DNA of 64,000 nucleotides from Lachnospiraceae bacterium (GCA_024698705.1 JAILQX010000021.1:1-64000); one strand, 5' to 3'; shown: positions 52,676-62,952, counted from the stretch's first letter. Translations and numbers: made by a program. The notes: generated by a model from the letters alone, not told the origin.

Positions 52676-54741
52676 TGGAATTGAGAGATACCATAGGCAA
52701 GATCACACTTGATTACAGTCATTACCCGGGAGAGGATCTCTATACCGACGGGGCCATAGAGGATGAAATGTTAAAGATCGCAAGGGATATGTCAAAAGTG
52801 GAATATCCTTCGATCATAGAGGAAAGGGCCAGCTGGCCGATCATGTATCATTTCTCTGAGCAGAGGGCCAATATCGTGGACTGGATACCGCTTAAAAAGA
52901 CCGATAAGGTCCTTGAAGTAGGTTCGGGTTGCGGAGCCATAACGGGCATGCTGGCCGCCAAAGCAGGAGAAGTGACCTGTGTTGATCTTTCAAAGAAAAG
53001 AAGTACAATCAACGCCTACAGAAATCAGGATTGCGACAATGTGACAATAAAAGTTGGCAATTTTAAGGATATAGAGCCCGATCTGGACTGCGATTACGAT
53101 TATTGCTTCCTCATCGGCGTATTTGAATACGGAAGCGCATATATGGGCGGAGATAATCCGTATGAGGATTTCCTGAGGATAATCAGGAAGCATACAAAGG
53201 GCATCATCGTCATAGCGATCGAGAACCGTTTCGGCATGAAATACTGGGCAGGCTGCAGAGAGGACCATCTCGGGACCTATTTTACGGGACTGGAGGGTTA
53301 TAAGCCTCAGGATGGCGTTAAAACATTCTCAAAGCAGGGCCTTAAGCGGATATTTGAAAGCTGTGGGGAATTCACATACAACTTTTATTATCCCTATCCC
53401 GATTATAAGTTCATGACAACGCTCTTTTCTGACAAGAGGCTGCCCGTAAAAGGAGAATTATGCCTCAATATGAGGAATTACGACAGGGACAGGGTCGTTC
53501 TGTTTGATGAAAAAGCCGTATATGACGGCCTGATAGAAGACGGGGAGTTTGATAAGTTCAGCAATTCTTTCCTGGTATTGCTCGGCGGAGGATCTGACAG
53601 GATATATGCAAGATATTCCAATGACAGGGCTGATGAATACAAGATAGTTACGGAACTCATAGAGGAAAACGGAGAGAAGTTGGTCGTAAAGCGCGCGCTG
53701 ACGCCCGAAGGAAGGGCTCATCTGCATGCAATGCGTGAAAACAGCGAATTACTTGCGGACAGATACGGCTCGGGTGAGCTTAAGATATGCCCGTCAAAGC
53801 TCGTGGATGAAGGAAATGCGATCATCTTCCCGTATGTGGAGGGAAGACCTTTGTCCGAACTCATGGATGAGAGACTGGAAAATGATGATCTGAACGGCTT
53901 TGAGGCGCTCTTTGATGAATATTTAAGACGTATAAGCTATGGCGAAGACAAACCGGTAGCGGATCTTGATCTGGTATTTTCAAATATACTCGTAAAAGGA
54001 GACGAATGGACGGTCATAGATTACGAGTGGGTCGAAAGGAAGCAGGTCAGGACATCGCAGCTTGCATTCAGGGCGGTGTATTGTTATATTCTCGAGGATG
54101 ACAAGCGCAATAAGCTTAATTTTGACACTATTGTGAAGAAACTGGATATCACCGTAGATGAGGAACAGGGATATCGTGAAGCAGAAGCGGCATTTCAGAA
54201 GCTTGTCACCGGAAGACGCAAGTCCATGGGAGAACTCAGGGATATCATAGGCGGAAAGCTGCTTTCACTTGAAAAGAGCATCGCGGACGCGGCTGCGGAA
54301 GCGGACAAGCGCCGTATAAAACTTTATCTGGATACGGGTATGGGCTTCAATGAGAATGAAGCGAGATATCTCGAGGATGTATATGACAGGGAGGAACATG
54401 TCGAGCTTGTGTTTCCTGTGCCTTCAAACGCGCGTAAGGTGCGCATAGACCCCTGTGAATACTATGGGGTATCATTTATCGAATATATCGGTTTTAACGG
54501 CAAAATGATCGACATACGCGACAATAAGAGGGTATATATCAACGGAAAGAAGCTTAAGGACAGCGAAAAGAACGGCATAACGGCTGTTTTCTTCAATGAG
54601 GACCCCAATATCGTAATAGAGGTCACCGATCTGGTCAGAAGCACGGGCAATGAGATACGTATGGGTATAACGACCTCGCTGTTAAAGAAAGAAATGATCG
54701 AAAACCTGGCGGGTAATTTAAAGAGGATGATTCGACTGTAA
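52675..54741 (+). CDS. WbdD-like methyltransferase-kinase fusion
   Basis: A 688-residue protein. Residues about 60-230 form a SAM methyltransferase: KVLEVGSGCGAITGMLAAKA (motif I, about 78-97), then EVTCVDLSKKRSTINAYRNQ. Residues about 290-460 form a kinase-like domain: KLVVKRALTPEG (candidate ATP Lys, about 337), a catalytic-loop-like DLDLVFSNILVKG (about 430-442) and VIDYEWV (DFG-like, about 448). Residues 540-688 are a further beta-rich domain. In E. coli O9a, WbdD with the same two activities caps the O-antigen and Wzt recognises the cap. Placement beside Wzm/Wzt supports that reading; a Gram-positive polymer-capping enzyme is inference. Confidence 0.78.
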   Translation: MELRDTIGKITLDYSHYPGEDLYTDGAIEDEMLKIARDMSKVEYPSIIEERASWPIMYHFSEQRANIVDWIPLKKTDKVLEVGSGCGAITGMLAAKAGEVTCVDLSKKRSTINAYRNQDCDNVTIKVGNFKDIEPDLDCDYDYCFLIGVFEYGSAYMGGDNPYEDFLRIIRKHTKGIIVIAIENRFGMKYWAGCREDHLGTYFTGLEGYKPQDGVKTFSKQGLKRIFESCGEFTYNFYYPYPDYKFMTTLFSDKRLPVKGELCLNMRNYDRDRVVLFDEKAVYDGLIEDGEFDKFSNSFLVLLGGGSDRIYARYSNDRADEYKIVTELIEENGEKLVVKRALTPEGRAHLHAMRENSELLADRYGSGELKICPSKLVDEGNAIIFPYVEGRPLSELMDERLENDDLNGFEALFDEYLRRISYGEDKPVADLDLVFSNILVKGDEWTVIDYEWVERKQVRTSQLAFRAVYCYILEDDKRNKLNFDTIVKKLDITVDEEQGYREAEAAFQKLVTGRRKSMGELRDIIGGKLLSLEKSIADAAAEADKRRIKLYLDTGMGFNENEARYLEDVYDREEHVELVFPVPSNARKVRIDPCEYYGVSFIEYIGFNGKMIDIRDNKRVYINGKKLKDSEKNGITAVFFNEDPNIVIEVTDLVRSTGNEIRMGITTSLLKKEMIENLAGNLKRMIRL

Positions 54742-56678
54742 TGGGTATCGTAAAGGAACTGCTCAGAGCACCGCTTGAGAGAAAATACTATACCGAATAC
54801 TTTTATGAGCTGGAGGCGTCATATACTTCCTATGATACATTTATCAGAAAATGGGAGGAGGACTATCCGGCTTCTCTTTGCGCCGGCAATGATGCAAAAA
54901 ACAGATTCAGTGTGACTGACTATGAAGAAATGAAATATGATCCGGACGCTGAATTTGTGCTTTTTACTTCGGATACAGACAAACTGGATGACAGGGCATA
55001 TGAAGTAATTGCAGGATTTTTTGATGCTCATAAGGATGCAAAGGTCGTATATGGCGATGAAGATGAATACAACAGCGACCGTACGGTCAGGATGAACCCT
55101 TTTTTCAAGCCCGACTGGTCACCCGACACATTGCTGGATCATTTTTACATGGGCAATGTCGTAGCATTCCGCGGTGATGTACTGAAAGCAAAATCAGGAT
55201 TTGATGACATATATGAACTGACTCTTTCCGTAACGAAGGGCATGGATGCAAAGGCGACCTGCCATGTCAATTATGTTTTATTCCATGATAAATATCTGAA
55301 AAAGTTATATAAAAAGGGACCGGTAAAAGATGATTATACCGATAAAGGATTAAATAACAAGGTATCCATTATCATTCCGTCGAAGGACAATCCCGCTATT
55401 CTGGGCAATTGCTTGAGGTCCGTTATAAAGTTTACCAAGAACAGGCGCTATGAGATCATCGTTGTTGATAACGGCAGCAGCGAGGAGAATCAAAACAGAA
55501 TAAAAGAACTTTTTGAAGGCTTAAAACACGATTTAGCAACATGTGGATATGTGGAAAATGAGGTGGATAAAGAAGTACTTAAGTACCTGTACAAACCCCA
55601 GCCGTTCAACTTCTCACGCATGTGCAATCAGGGCGCAGCGGAGGCTGACGGGGATTTTTTGCTTTTCTTAAATGATGATATAGAAGTGAGGGAAGGCAGA
55701 TGGCTTGATAAGATGATGAAGGTTGCGCTGCGACCTCATGCCGGGGCGGTGGGAGCCAAGCTCTACTATCCGAACAGCATGCTCATACAGCACGCGGGCA
55801 TAGTAAATCTGCGGCTCGGACCGGTTCATAAATTACAATTTAAGGATGACGATTCGGTATATTATATGGATTTAAACAACGGTGTACACAATTGTATCGC
55901 CGTTACGGGAGCCTGTCTTCTGATCGACAGAAAGAAATTTGATGACGCAGGAGGCTTTGCCGAGGAACTCGAGGTAGCATTTAATGATGTCGATCTGTGC
56001 TTCAGGCTTTATAAAATGGGATATCATAACGCGACCTGCAACAATACGCATCTCTGGCACCACGAATCCTTGAGCAGGGGTGACGATTCCGATAAGACCA
56101 AACTGGAAAGGCTTACGGGAGAGAGGGAACTGCTTTATAAGAGGCATCCGGATCTGTATGCAAGGGATCCGTATTATTCGGAATTTATGTCCAAAGATAT
56201 ACTGGATACAAATTATTCATTTATTTACGAGTATGATTATCACAATTCAACATACGATGCCATGCTGAAGCCGTTTGATGGCAGGATCGGGGACAAATGG
56301 TATAATGAATGTCTGATGACAAGTGTCGAATATGCCGGCGATCTGGCAAGATTCGAAAGCATTGGGGCAGAAGAGGGGAGTGATTTCCTGATCAGCGGAT
56401 ATGCTTATGTTGCCGGTTCCGACAATTCGCAGTTTGAGAGAAGCCTGATCCTGAAGGGTGAGCATAATTCCTATATCTGTCATCTGCCCTGTGTTTACAG
56501 ACCGGATCTGGAGATGAATCTGGATCCCGAGGAAAACGCCCTTATGTGCGGTTTTTCCGTTGTTATCGATATGAAAGAGCTTAAAAAGGATGATTACAGG
56601 ATCTGCATCTTGGCAAAAAAAAGAAGCTCAAGACTGAAACTCTATGAAGAAACAAACAGATTTCTTGAGGTGGTCTGA
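54741..56678 (+). CDS. GT2-family glycosyltransferase (rhamnosyltransferase-like), long form
   Basis: A 645-residue protein. The N-terminal 190 residues include DAEFVLFTSDTDKLDDRAYE and VVYGDEDEYNSDRTV, a degenerate GT-A-like half. The active GT2 domain starts at KVSIIIPSKDNPAILGNCLR (about 203), with LLFLNDDIEVREGRW (about 307) as the DxD-like motif and VTGACLLIDRKKFDDAGGF. HLWHHESLSRG is typical of rhamnosyl transferases. The start overlaps the previous stop by one base. The last 100 residues are a separate beta-rich part. Confidence 0.85.
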   Translation: MGIVKELLRAPLERKYYTEYFYELEASYTSYDTFIRKWEEDYPASLCAGNDAKNRFSVTDYEEMKYDPDAEFVLFTSDTDKLDDRAYEVIAGFFDAHKDAKVVYGDEDEYNSDRTVRMNPFFKPDWSPDTLLDHFYMGNVVAFRGDVLKAKSGFDDIYELTLSVTKGMDAKATCHVNYVLFHDKYLKKLYKKGPVKDDYTDKGLNNKVSIIIPSKDNPAILGNCLRSVIKFTKNRRYEIIVVDNGSSEENQNRIKELFEGLKHDLATCGYVENEVDKEVLKYLYKPQPFNFSRMCNQGAAEADGDFLLFLNDDIEVREGRWLDKMMKVALRPHAGAVGAKLYYPNSMLIQHAGIVNLRLGPVHKLQFKDDDSVYYMDLNNGVHNCIAVTGACLLIDRKKFDDAGGFAEELEVAFNDVDLCFRLYKMGYHNATCNNTHLWHHESLSRGDDSDKTKLERLTGERELLYKRHPDLYARDPYYSEFMSKDILDTNYSFIYEYDYHNSTYDAMLKPFDGRIGDKWYNECLMTSVEYAGDLARFESIGAEEGSDFLISGYAYVAGSDNSQFERSLILKGEHNSYICHLPCVYRPDLEMNLDPEENALMCGFSVVIDMKELKKDDYRICILAKKRSSRLKLYEETNRFLEVV

Positions 56679-58622
56679 ATGAATTATCAGGAAATGTATG
56701 AAAAAGAGCATATCAAAAGTGCCGATCTTGCAAGTCGTGTGGCAGAACTTGAAGAAGCCAACGATTATCTGCAATTTCGCCTGGACCGTATACACAACAA
56801 TCCGCTGTGGAGGTCCACCAAGGGGTTAAGAACCTGTATGCATGCACTCATGAGACAGACGAGCCGCATAAGAAACTGCGGAGGTCTTCGGGGAGTCATG
56901 GCCAAGATCGCATATAAAAAAAGAGAAAAAGAGGCGATGAAGAACTACGGGACAAACAGTTTTCCTTCGCCCGAAGAGAGAGAAGCTCAGGAAAGCACGG
57001 AATTTGCTTATGAGCCGCTTATCAGCATACTTGTTCCGTTATACAATACACCGATGAACTTTCTCGAGCAGATGATCGGTTCCGTGGAAGCGCAGACCTA
57101 TAAGAAATGGCAGTTGTGTCTTGCGGACGGATCGGATAAGGATCATGACGAAGTCGGAGAGTATTGCAACAACAAGGCGGAAAACGATAAAAGGATAGTT
57201 TATAGGAAGCTGGAGAGCAACGAGGGTATTTCCGGTAATACAAATGAATGTCTTAAACTGGCGGATGGTGAGTATATAGCACTTTTTGATCATGATGACA
57301 TACTTCATCCGTGTGTTTTATTTGAATATGTCATGGCGATCAATGAAAAACAGGCAGATTATCTGTATTGCGATGAGACCACGTTTGCGGGTGACAACAT
57401 CGATCATATGCTGACCATGCATTTCAAACCCGATTATGCCGTGGATAACCTGCGTGCAAACAATTATATCTGTCATTTCAGCTGTTTTAAACGGGATCTT
57501 CTGGACACTACGGAACTTTTCAGGACAAAATATGACGGAAGTCAGGATCATGACATGATATTGAGACTTACCGACAGGGCAAAAAGCATAGTCCATGTCC
57601 CGAAACTCATGTATTACTGGAGGTCACATGCAGGAAGTGTTGCAAAGGATATCAATGCAAAATCCTATGCGATAGAGGCTGCCAGAGGCGCTGTTGCCGA
57701 CAGCTTGAGAACACATGGCTACAAGAACTTCAGGATAACGTCTACAAGGGCTTTTGAGACTATTTTCAAGATAAGCTATGAAATAGAAGGGAATCCGAAG
57801 ATCTCGATAATAATACCGAACAGGAACCACAAGTCGGATCTTGAGACCTGTATAGAGTCAATAAAGGAAAAATCAACTTATGATAACTATGAGATCATAG
57901 TTGTGGAAAATAATTCCGATGAAGAGGAGATATTTGATTACTATAAGACTCTTGAAGAAAGTGGCGTGAAGATCGTCAGATATGAAGGCGGGTTCAATTA
58001 TTCAAAGATCTGTAATTTCGGCGAAAGCTTTGCAGAGGGCGAATATATACTCCTTCTTAACAACGATACAAAGGTCATAACAGTCAACTGGATGGAAGAA
58101 ATGCTCATGTATGCACAGAGAAAGGATGTCGGAGCGGTCGGAGCCAAGCTGTATTATGCCGATAAGACGATCCAGCATGCGGGCGTTGTGATAGGATTGG
58201 GAGCACATCGGACCGCAGGACATACCCATTACATGCAATCGAGAGAAAATCTGGGATACATGGGACGTCTTTGCTATGCACAGGATGTTACGGCTGTAAC
58301 GGGAGCCTGTCTCCTGGTGAAAAAAGAGCTGTATGATAAGCTCGGCGGACTGGATGAGAGCTTTGAAGTATCATTAAATGACGTGGATCTCTGCTTGAGG
58401 CTGAGACACATGGGACTGCTCAATGTATGGACCCCGTTTGCGGAACTGTATCATTTTGAATCAAAGTCGCGCGGCCTTGATGACAAGGGTGAAAAAGCAG
58501 AGCGTTACAACAGGGAATCCGAACAGTTCAGGCAAAAATGGAAAGAAGATCTGGAAGCGGGAGACCCGTATTACAATATTAATTTCTCATTGGACAGAAG
58601 TGACTACTCACTTAAAATATGA
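56679..58622 (+). CDS. GT2-family glycosyltransferase with two catalytic domains
   Basis: A 647-residue protein. Residues 10-35 are coiled-coil (SADLASRVAELEEANDYLQF). The first GT-A domain starts at LISILVPLYNTPMNFLEQMI (about 109), with ALFDHDDILHP (about 204). The second starts at PKISIIIPNRNHKSDLETCI (about 374), with ILLLNNDTKVITVNW and VTGACLLVKKELYDKLGGLD. The two domains may add two sugars in turn, as in other bifunctional rhamnan or galactan synthases. ATG 56679 directly follows the previous stop. A 154-bp palindrome follows. Confidence 0.88.
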   Translation: MNYQEMYEKEHIKSADLASRVAELEEANDYLQFRLDRIHNNPLWRSTKGLRTCMHALMRQTSRIRNCGGLRGVMAKIAYKKREKEAMKNYGTNSFPSPEEREAQESTEFAYEPLISILVPLYNTPMNFLEQMIGSVEAQTYKKWQLCLADGSDKDHDEVGEYCNNKAENDKRIVYRKLESNEGISGNTNECLKLADGEYIALFDHDDILHPCVLFEYVMAINEKQADYLYCDETTFAGDNIDHMLTMHFKPDYAVDNLRANNYICHFSCFKRDLLDTTELFRTKYDGSQDHDMILRLTDRAKSIVHVPKLMYYWRSHAGSVAKDINAKSYAIEAARGAVADSLRTHGYKNFRITSTRAFETIFKISYEIEGNPKISIIIPNRNHKSDLETCIESIKEKSTYDNYEIIVVENNSDEEEIFDYYKTLEESGVKIVRYEGGFNYSKICNFGESFAEGEYILLLNNDTKVITVNWMEEMLMYAQRKDVGAVGAKLYYADKTIQHAGVVIGLGAHRTAGHTHYMQSRENLGYMGRLCYAQDVTAVTGACLLVKKELYDKLGGLDESFEVSLNDVDLCLRLRHMGLLNVWTPFAELYHFESKSRGLDDKGEKAERYNRESEQFRQKWKEDLEAGDPYYNINFSLDRSDYSLKI

Positions 58623-58623
58623 T

Positions 58624-58777
58624 AATATGATGTTGGCGTCAAAAGTGTCATGTGGCTGCGTCACATAGACAATTTGCACATGAAATCGACACGGAAAGCT
58701 CGCTTTCCGATTCGATCTTATGTGCAAATTTACCATGGCACTGTGTGCCATGTAACTTTTGATTCCAACATCATATT
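58624..58777 (+). repeat. 154-bp near-perfect palindrome
   Basis: The whole gap is one long inverted repeat centred at 58700.5. Outer arms AATATGATGTTGG (58624-58636) and CCAACATCATATT (58765-58777) are perfect, AATTTGCACAT (58671-58681) pairs with ATGTGCAAATT (58720-58730), and the tip CGGAAAG-CTCG-CTTTCCG (58692-58709) is perfect. Left and right arms stay in register along their length. There is no T-run, so it is not a terminator. It resembles a MITE-like element or a large RNA hairpin. Confidence 0.88.
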
Positions 58778-58803
58778 TAAATTCAAACTTTACGGAGGCA
58801 ATT

Positions 58804-60525
58804 ATGGGTTACATCGAGGAATACAAATTCTGGCTTGAGGATGACTACTTTGATGAAGCGACCAAGGCAGAACTCAAAGCGATCGAAGGAGATGAAGCGC
58901 AGATAGAAGACCGCTTCTATAAGGATCTGGAGTTTGGTACCGGAGGACTCAGAGGAGTTCTGGGAGCCGGAACCAACAGAATGAACATCTATACGGTAAG
59001 AAAGGCATCGCAGGGGCTTGCCAATTATATCATTAAAGAAAAAACCTGTGAAAAAGGAGTTGCCATAGCATATGATTCAAGACGCATGAGCCCCGAATTT
59101 GCCGATGAAGCGGGACTTTGTCTGGCGGCAAACGGAATAAAAGCTTATGTGTTCGATTCACTCAGACCGACACCGGAGCTGTCATTTGCCCTTCGTACAC
59201 TCGGATGTACGGCAGGCATCGTGGTAACGGCCAGCCATAACCCGCCGGAATACAACGGTTATAAGGTGTATTGGGAGGATGGCGCACAGATCACATCTCC
59301 CAGGGACAAGGCCATAATAGCCGAGGTTCGTGCGGTGACCGATTTTCACAGTGTCAAGACCATGTCAAAGGAAGATGCGATCAAGGCGGGACTGTATCAG
59401 TCCATCGGCAAGGAAATAGACGACAGGTACATGGTTGAGCTTAAAAAACAGATCATACATCCGGATATCATCAAAAAGGTGGCGGATGAGATAAAGATCG
59501 TCTACACACCGTTTAACGGAACAGGCAATATTCCGGCCAGAAGGATACTTGATGAGATAGGATTTAAGAATGTATATGTTGTACCGGAGCAGGAGAACCC
59601 GGATCCGAACTTTACCACACTCGAATATCCGAATCCCGAGGATCCGAAGGCTTACAAGCTTGCATTGAAGCTTGCGAAAGAAGTAAAGGCCGATATCATA
59701 CTTGCGACCGATCCCGATGCGGACAGACTGGGTATATATGCTTATGATACGAAATCAGGCGAGTATATGCCTTTTACCGGCAACATGTCCGGAATGCTCA
59801 TCGCCGACTACGTCCTGAGCCAGAGGATAGCAACAGGCACCATGCCTGCAAATCCCACTCTTGTAAAGACCATAGTTACGACCAATATGGCTGATGTGAT
59901 AGTTAAGAAATACGGTGTCGGAATGGTCGAGGTACTGACAGGCTTTAAGTACATCGGTGAACAGATCAAATGGTTCCTTGAAAAAGGCGACAGAAACTAT
60001 GTATTCGGTCTCGAGGAGTCTTACGGGTGTCTGGCAGGTACACATGCAAGAGATAAGGATGCCATTGTGGCGGTTATGCTTTTGTGTGAGGTCGCTGCTT
60101 ATTGCAGATCACAGGGCAAAACTGTATGGGATCGCATGATCGAGATGTACGAGGAATACGGATACTTCAAGGAGACACAGTATGCGCTTACACTTAAAGG
60201 CGTGGAAGGCTCAAAGAAGATAGCGGGTATCATGGAAAAGCTTCGTAACGATCCGCCTACGGAACTTGGCGGATACAAGGTCATCGAATTCCGTGATTAT
60301 GACAGAAATGTTGTAAAGGATATGGCGACCGGAGCCACAAAGGAAACCGGACTTCCTCAGTCCAATGTTCTGTATTTTGTATTGAATGACGATGCATGGT
60401 GCTGTGCAAGACCTTCAGGAACGGAACCCAAGCTCAAGTTCTACATGGGTGTTAAGGGCAACAGTTTAGAAGATGCGCAGGCAAAGAACGAGGCTCTTAC
60501 AGAGGCTGTAAAAGCACTCTTATAA
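58804..60525 (+). CDS. pgcA: Phosphoglucomutase/phosphomannomutase
   Basis: A 573-residue alpha-D-phosphohexomutase, close to the usual 575-580 residues of the PgcA type. GTGGLRGVLGAGTNRMNIYT lies near residue 45. The active-site phosphoserine loop is TASHNPPEYNGYKVYW (about 142), the metal loop DPDADRLGIY (about 305), and RPSGTEPKLKFYMGV (about 540) binds phosphate. It interconverts glucose 6-phosphate and 1-phosphate, giving the substrate for RfbA. GGAGG serves ATG 58804; the 45 bases of open frame before it belong to the palindrome region. Confidence 0.94.
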   Translation: MGYIEEYKFWLEDDYFDEATKAELKAIEGDEAQIEDRFYKDLEFGTGGLRGVLGAGTNRMNIYTVRKASQGLANYIIKEKTCEKGVAIAYDSRRMSPEFADEAGLCLAANGIKAYVFDSLRPTPELSFALRTLGCTAGIVVTASHNPPEYNGYKVYWEDGAQITSPRDKAIIAEVRAVTDFHSVKTMSKEDAIKAGLYQSIGKEIDDRYMVELKKQIIHPDIIKKVADEIKIVYTPFNGTGNIPARRILDEIGFKNVYVVPEQENPDPNFTTLEYPNPEDPKAYKLALKLAKEVKADIILATDPDADRLGIYAYDTKSGEYMPFTGNMSGMLIADYVLSQRIATGTMPANPTLVKTIVTTNMADVIVKKYGVGMVEVLTGFKYIGEQIKWFLEKGDRNYVFGLEESYGCLAGTHARDKDAIVAVMLLCEVAAYCRSQGKTVWDRMIEMYEEYGYFKETQYALTLKGVEGSKKIAGIMEKLRNDPPTELGGYKVIEFRDYDRNVVKDMATGATKETGLPQSNVLYFVLNDDAWCCARPSGTEPKLKFYMGVKGNSLEDAQAKNEALTEAVKALL

Positions 60526-60531
60526 TATGGG

Positions 60532-61953
60532 ATGAGCGTAGGAAATAATATCAGAAAAGCCTACAATTACATGAAGAAAAACGGTCTCAGGGAAACGATA
60601 TTCGCATCCATAGAGCGCATAGACCAGAACAATGCGGTTTATGAATTTGCGGATATCGACGATGAGACGTGGACAAAACAAAGAGAAGCACGTTTTGACA
60701 TCAGAACGCGTTTCTCTATTGTTGTGCCTATGTATGAGACAAACAAACTGTTTGCCTCCGCCATGATCAGGTCTGTGCTGGAGCAGTCTTATCCAACATT
60801 TGAGTTGATCATAGCAGATGCAAGCAGCAGTAATGTTGTGGAAGAGGTGGTAAGGTCATTTGAGGATGACCGCATCACTTACCTTCGTATGACGGATAAC
60901 AGAGGCATATCCGGCAATACAAATGCAGCAATAGATGTAGCGAGCGGGCATTATATAGGTCTGCTGGATCACGATGACCTGCTCACAAGGGATGCTTTGT
61001 ATGAAATGGCAAGGAAAATAGAACAGGCGGGCAAAGACGGCATAAGATATGCATTTGTTTACTCTGATGAAGATAAGTGCGACATGGCCGCAGAAAAGTT
61101 CTTTGAACCGAATTACAAACCGGGATTCAACCTTGACCTGCTTTTGTCGAACAACTATATCTGCCATTTCATGGTGATGGAAGCAAAGCTTATCAAAAAA
61201 CTTAAGCTCAGGAGCGAATATGACGGCGCACAGGATCATGATCTCATCCTGCGTGCATACAGAGCTACGGATAAGCCCGTGGGAAAGGTTGACAAGGTGC
61301 TTTACCACTGGAGATGTCATGACGAATCTACGGCGGCAAACCCGACAAGCAAGGATTATGCGTACGAAGCAGGCCGCAGGGCGATCCAGAACTATCTTGA
61401 TACCGGAAATATGTCAGGTGCCGTTATCCCGACAAAGCATAACGGCTTTTTCAGAGTGGTTTACGGCAGTCTGTCAGGTAAAAACGGAGAGATAAATTCG
61501 GGTACGGGTGCACCTGAGATATGTGATATATTCAAAAACCGCTTTGATATAGGAGTGGTCGGCGGACCGCTTATCAGACGAAATAGAATAACGGGCGGTA
61601 TGATAGATAAGACGGGCACATGCCCGCTTGACGGTGTCAATATCAACTATTCGGGATATATGCACAGAAACATTCTGCAGCAGGATGTTTACGCGGTCGA
61701 TGTGAGATGTATGTACATAAGAAGCGAGCTTGCAGAGGTATTTAACGAGGTTGCTTCACAGCCAAAATATGCAGGAATATTAAATCAGGATTTATCAAAT
61801 AAAAAAGGCGATATCATAGATATCTCATCAAAGATAGAAGCAGCCGGAACAGATGAAAACCTGCTTCTGGATATGAGCGTTGAGTTCTGCGTCAAAGCCG
61901 GACTTGAGGGATATCTGATATTCTATGAGCCTAACATGGGGGAGATGATCTGA
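60532..61953 (+). CDS. GT2-family glycosyltransferase
   Basis: A 473-residue protein. The GT-A domain starts at FSIVVPMYETNKLFASAMIR (about 61), continues with DNRGISGNTNAAIDVASGHY and IGLLDHDDLLT (about 144; the aspartates bind metal), and KVLYHWRCHDESTAANPTSK (about 257). It lacks the second catalytic half of the gene at 56679, but its N-terminal part matches that protein's first domain well. The stop overlaps the next start by one base. It lies 6 bases after the phosphoglucomutase gene. Sugar unknown. Confidence 0.87.
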   Translation: MSVGNNIRKAYNYMKKNGLRETIFASIERIDQNNAVYEFADIDDETWTKQREARFDIRTRFSIVVPMYETNKLFASAMIRSVLEQSYPTFELIIADASSSNVVEEVVRSFEDDRITYLRMTDNRGISGNTNAAIDVASGHYIGLLDHDDLLTRDALYEMARKIEQAGKDGIRYAFVYSDEDKCDMAAEKFFEPNYKPGFNLDLLLSNNYICHFMVMEAKLIKKLKLRSEYDGAQDHDLILRAYRATDKPVGKVDKVLYHWRCHDESTAANPTSKDYAYEAGRRAIQNYLDTGNMSGAVIPTKHNGFFRVVYGSLSGKNGEINSGTGAPEICDIFKNRFDIGVVGGPLIRRNRITGGMIDKTGTCPLDGVNINYSGYMHRNILQQDVYAVDVRCMYIRSELAEVFNEVASQPKYAGILNQDLSNKKGDIIDISSKIEAAGTDENLLLDMSVEFCVKAGLEGYLIFYEPNMGEMI

Positions 61954-62930
61954 TGGTTAAAACAACAGTTGTTATCCCCAATTACAACGGCATAGATTAC
62001 CTTAAGGAATGCCTGAGATCGCTGTATCTCATACGTGACAGTCATATGTTTGACATCATCGTTATAGACAACGGATCGGAGGACGGAAGTGCGGATCTTG
62101 TGGCAAAAGAGTATCCGGATGTAATGCTGATCAGACTTAAGGAGAATACGGGATTTGCCGCGGCAGTCAATCGCGGGATAGAGCATACAAAGACGGATTA
62201 CGTTCTTTTACTTAATAATGATATAAAAGTCAGGGATAATTTTGTAAAGGCTCTGGAAGAGTGTATGGACAGTGACAATAAACTGTTCTCGGTCAATTCG
62301 GTCATGCTCTCAATGGCCGATCCCGATGTCCTTGACGGAGCCGGAGATTATTATTGCGCATTGGGATGGGCGTTTGCCTATAAAAAGGGAAAGCCCGCAA
62401 AACCGGTTATCGACAGAGGAGACAGAAATATCTTCTCCGCATGCGGAGGGGCATCCATATACAGGATGAGCGCATTAAAGGAGACCGGCCTGTTTGACGA
62501 GGCGCATTTTGCCTATCTTGAAGATACAGACCTTGGCTACAGGGCAAGGATACTCGGATATAAGAGCAGATATACCGCTTCGGCAGTCTGCGAGCATGCC
62601 GGGAGCGGCTACAGCGGCTCGAGATACAATGAATTCAAGATCTCTCTTTCGAGCAGGAACAATATATATCTTATATTTAAAAACATGCCGTTTTTGCAGT
62701 TCATCATAAACCTGCCTTTTTTGATAATCGGATACCTCATAAAGATACTGTTCTTTACACTGAAGGGATTCGGAAAGACATACATTAAGGGCCTTGGAGA
62801 GGGCTTTAAGCTTGCATTTTCCGCCGAAGGACGAAAAAAGCACGTCAGGTTCAAGGCGGCAAATACTTTCAATTATATTTGCATACAGTTCGAATTGTGG
62901 GCAAATATGTTCAGACGCATCATCGGATAG
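61953..62930 (+). CDS. GT2-family glycosyltransferase, rhamnosyltransferase-like
   Basis: A 325-residue protein. KTTVVIPNYNGIDYLKECLR (residues 3-22), NGSEDGSADL, VLLLNNDIKVRDN (about 86) and AYLEDTDLGYRARILGY (about 188-204) identify a GT2 enzyme of the WbbL-like rhamnosyltransferase group. HAGSGYSGSRYNEFKISLSS is typical. The C-terminus holds a hydrophobic segment (FLQFIINLPFLIIGYLIKIL), so it binds the membrane. As the dTDP-rhamnose genes lie in the same operon, transfer of rhamnose to a lipid carrier is likely. Confidence 0.88.
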   Translation: MVKTTVVIPNYNGIDYLKECLRSLYLIRDSHMFDIIVIDNGSEDGSADLVAKEYPDVMLIRLKENTGFAAAVNRGIEHTKTDYVLLLNNDIKVRDNFVKALEECMDSDNKLFSVNSVMLSMADPDVLDGAGDYYCALGWAFAYKKGKPAKPVIDRGDRNIFSACGGASIYRMSALKETGLFDEAHFAYLEDTDLGYRARILGYKSRYTASAVCEHAGSGYSGSRYNEFKISLSSRNNIYLIFKNMPFLQFIINLPFLIIGYLIKILFFTLKGFGKTYIKGLGEGFKLAFSAEGRKKHVRFKAANTFNYICIQFELWANMFRRIIG

Positions 62931-62952
62931 GAAAACCCGTAGATGCGTACAG

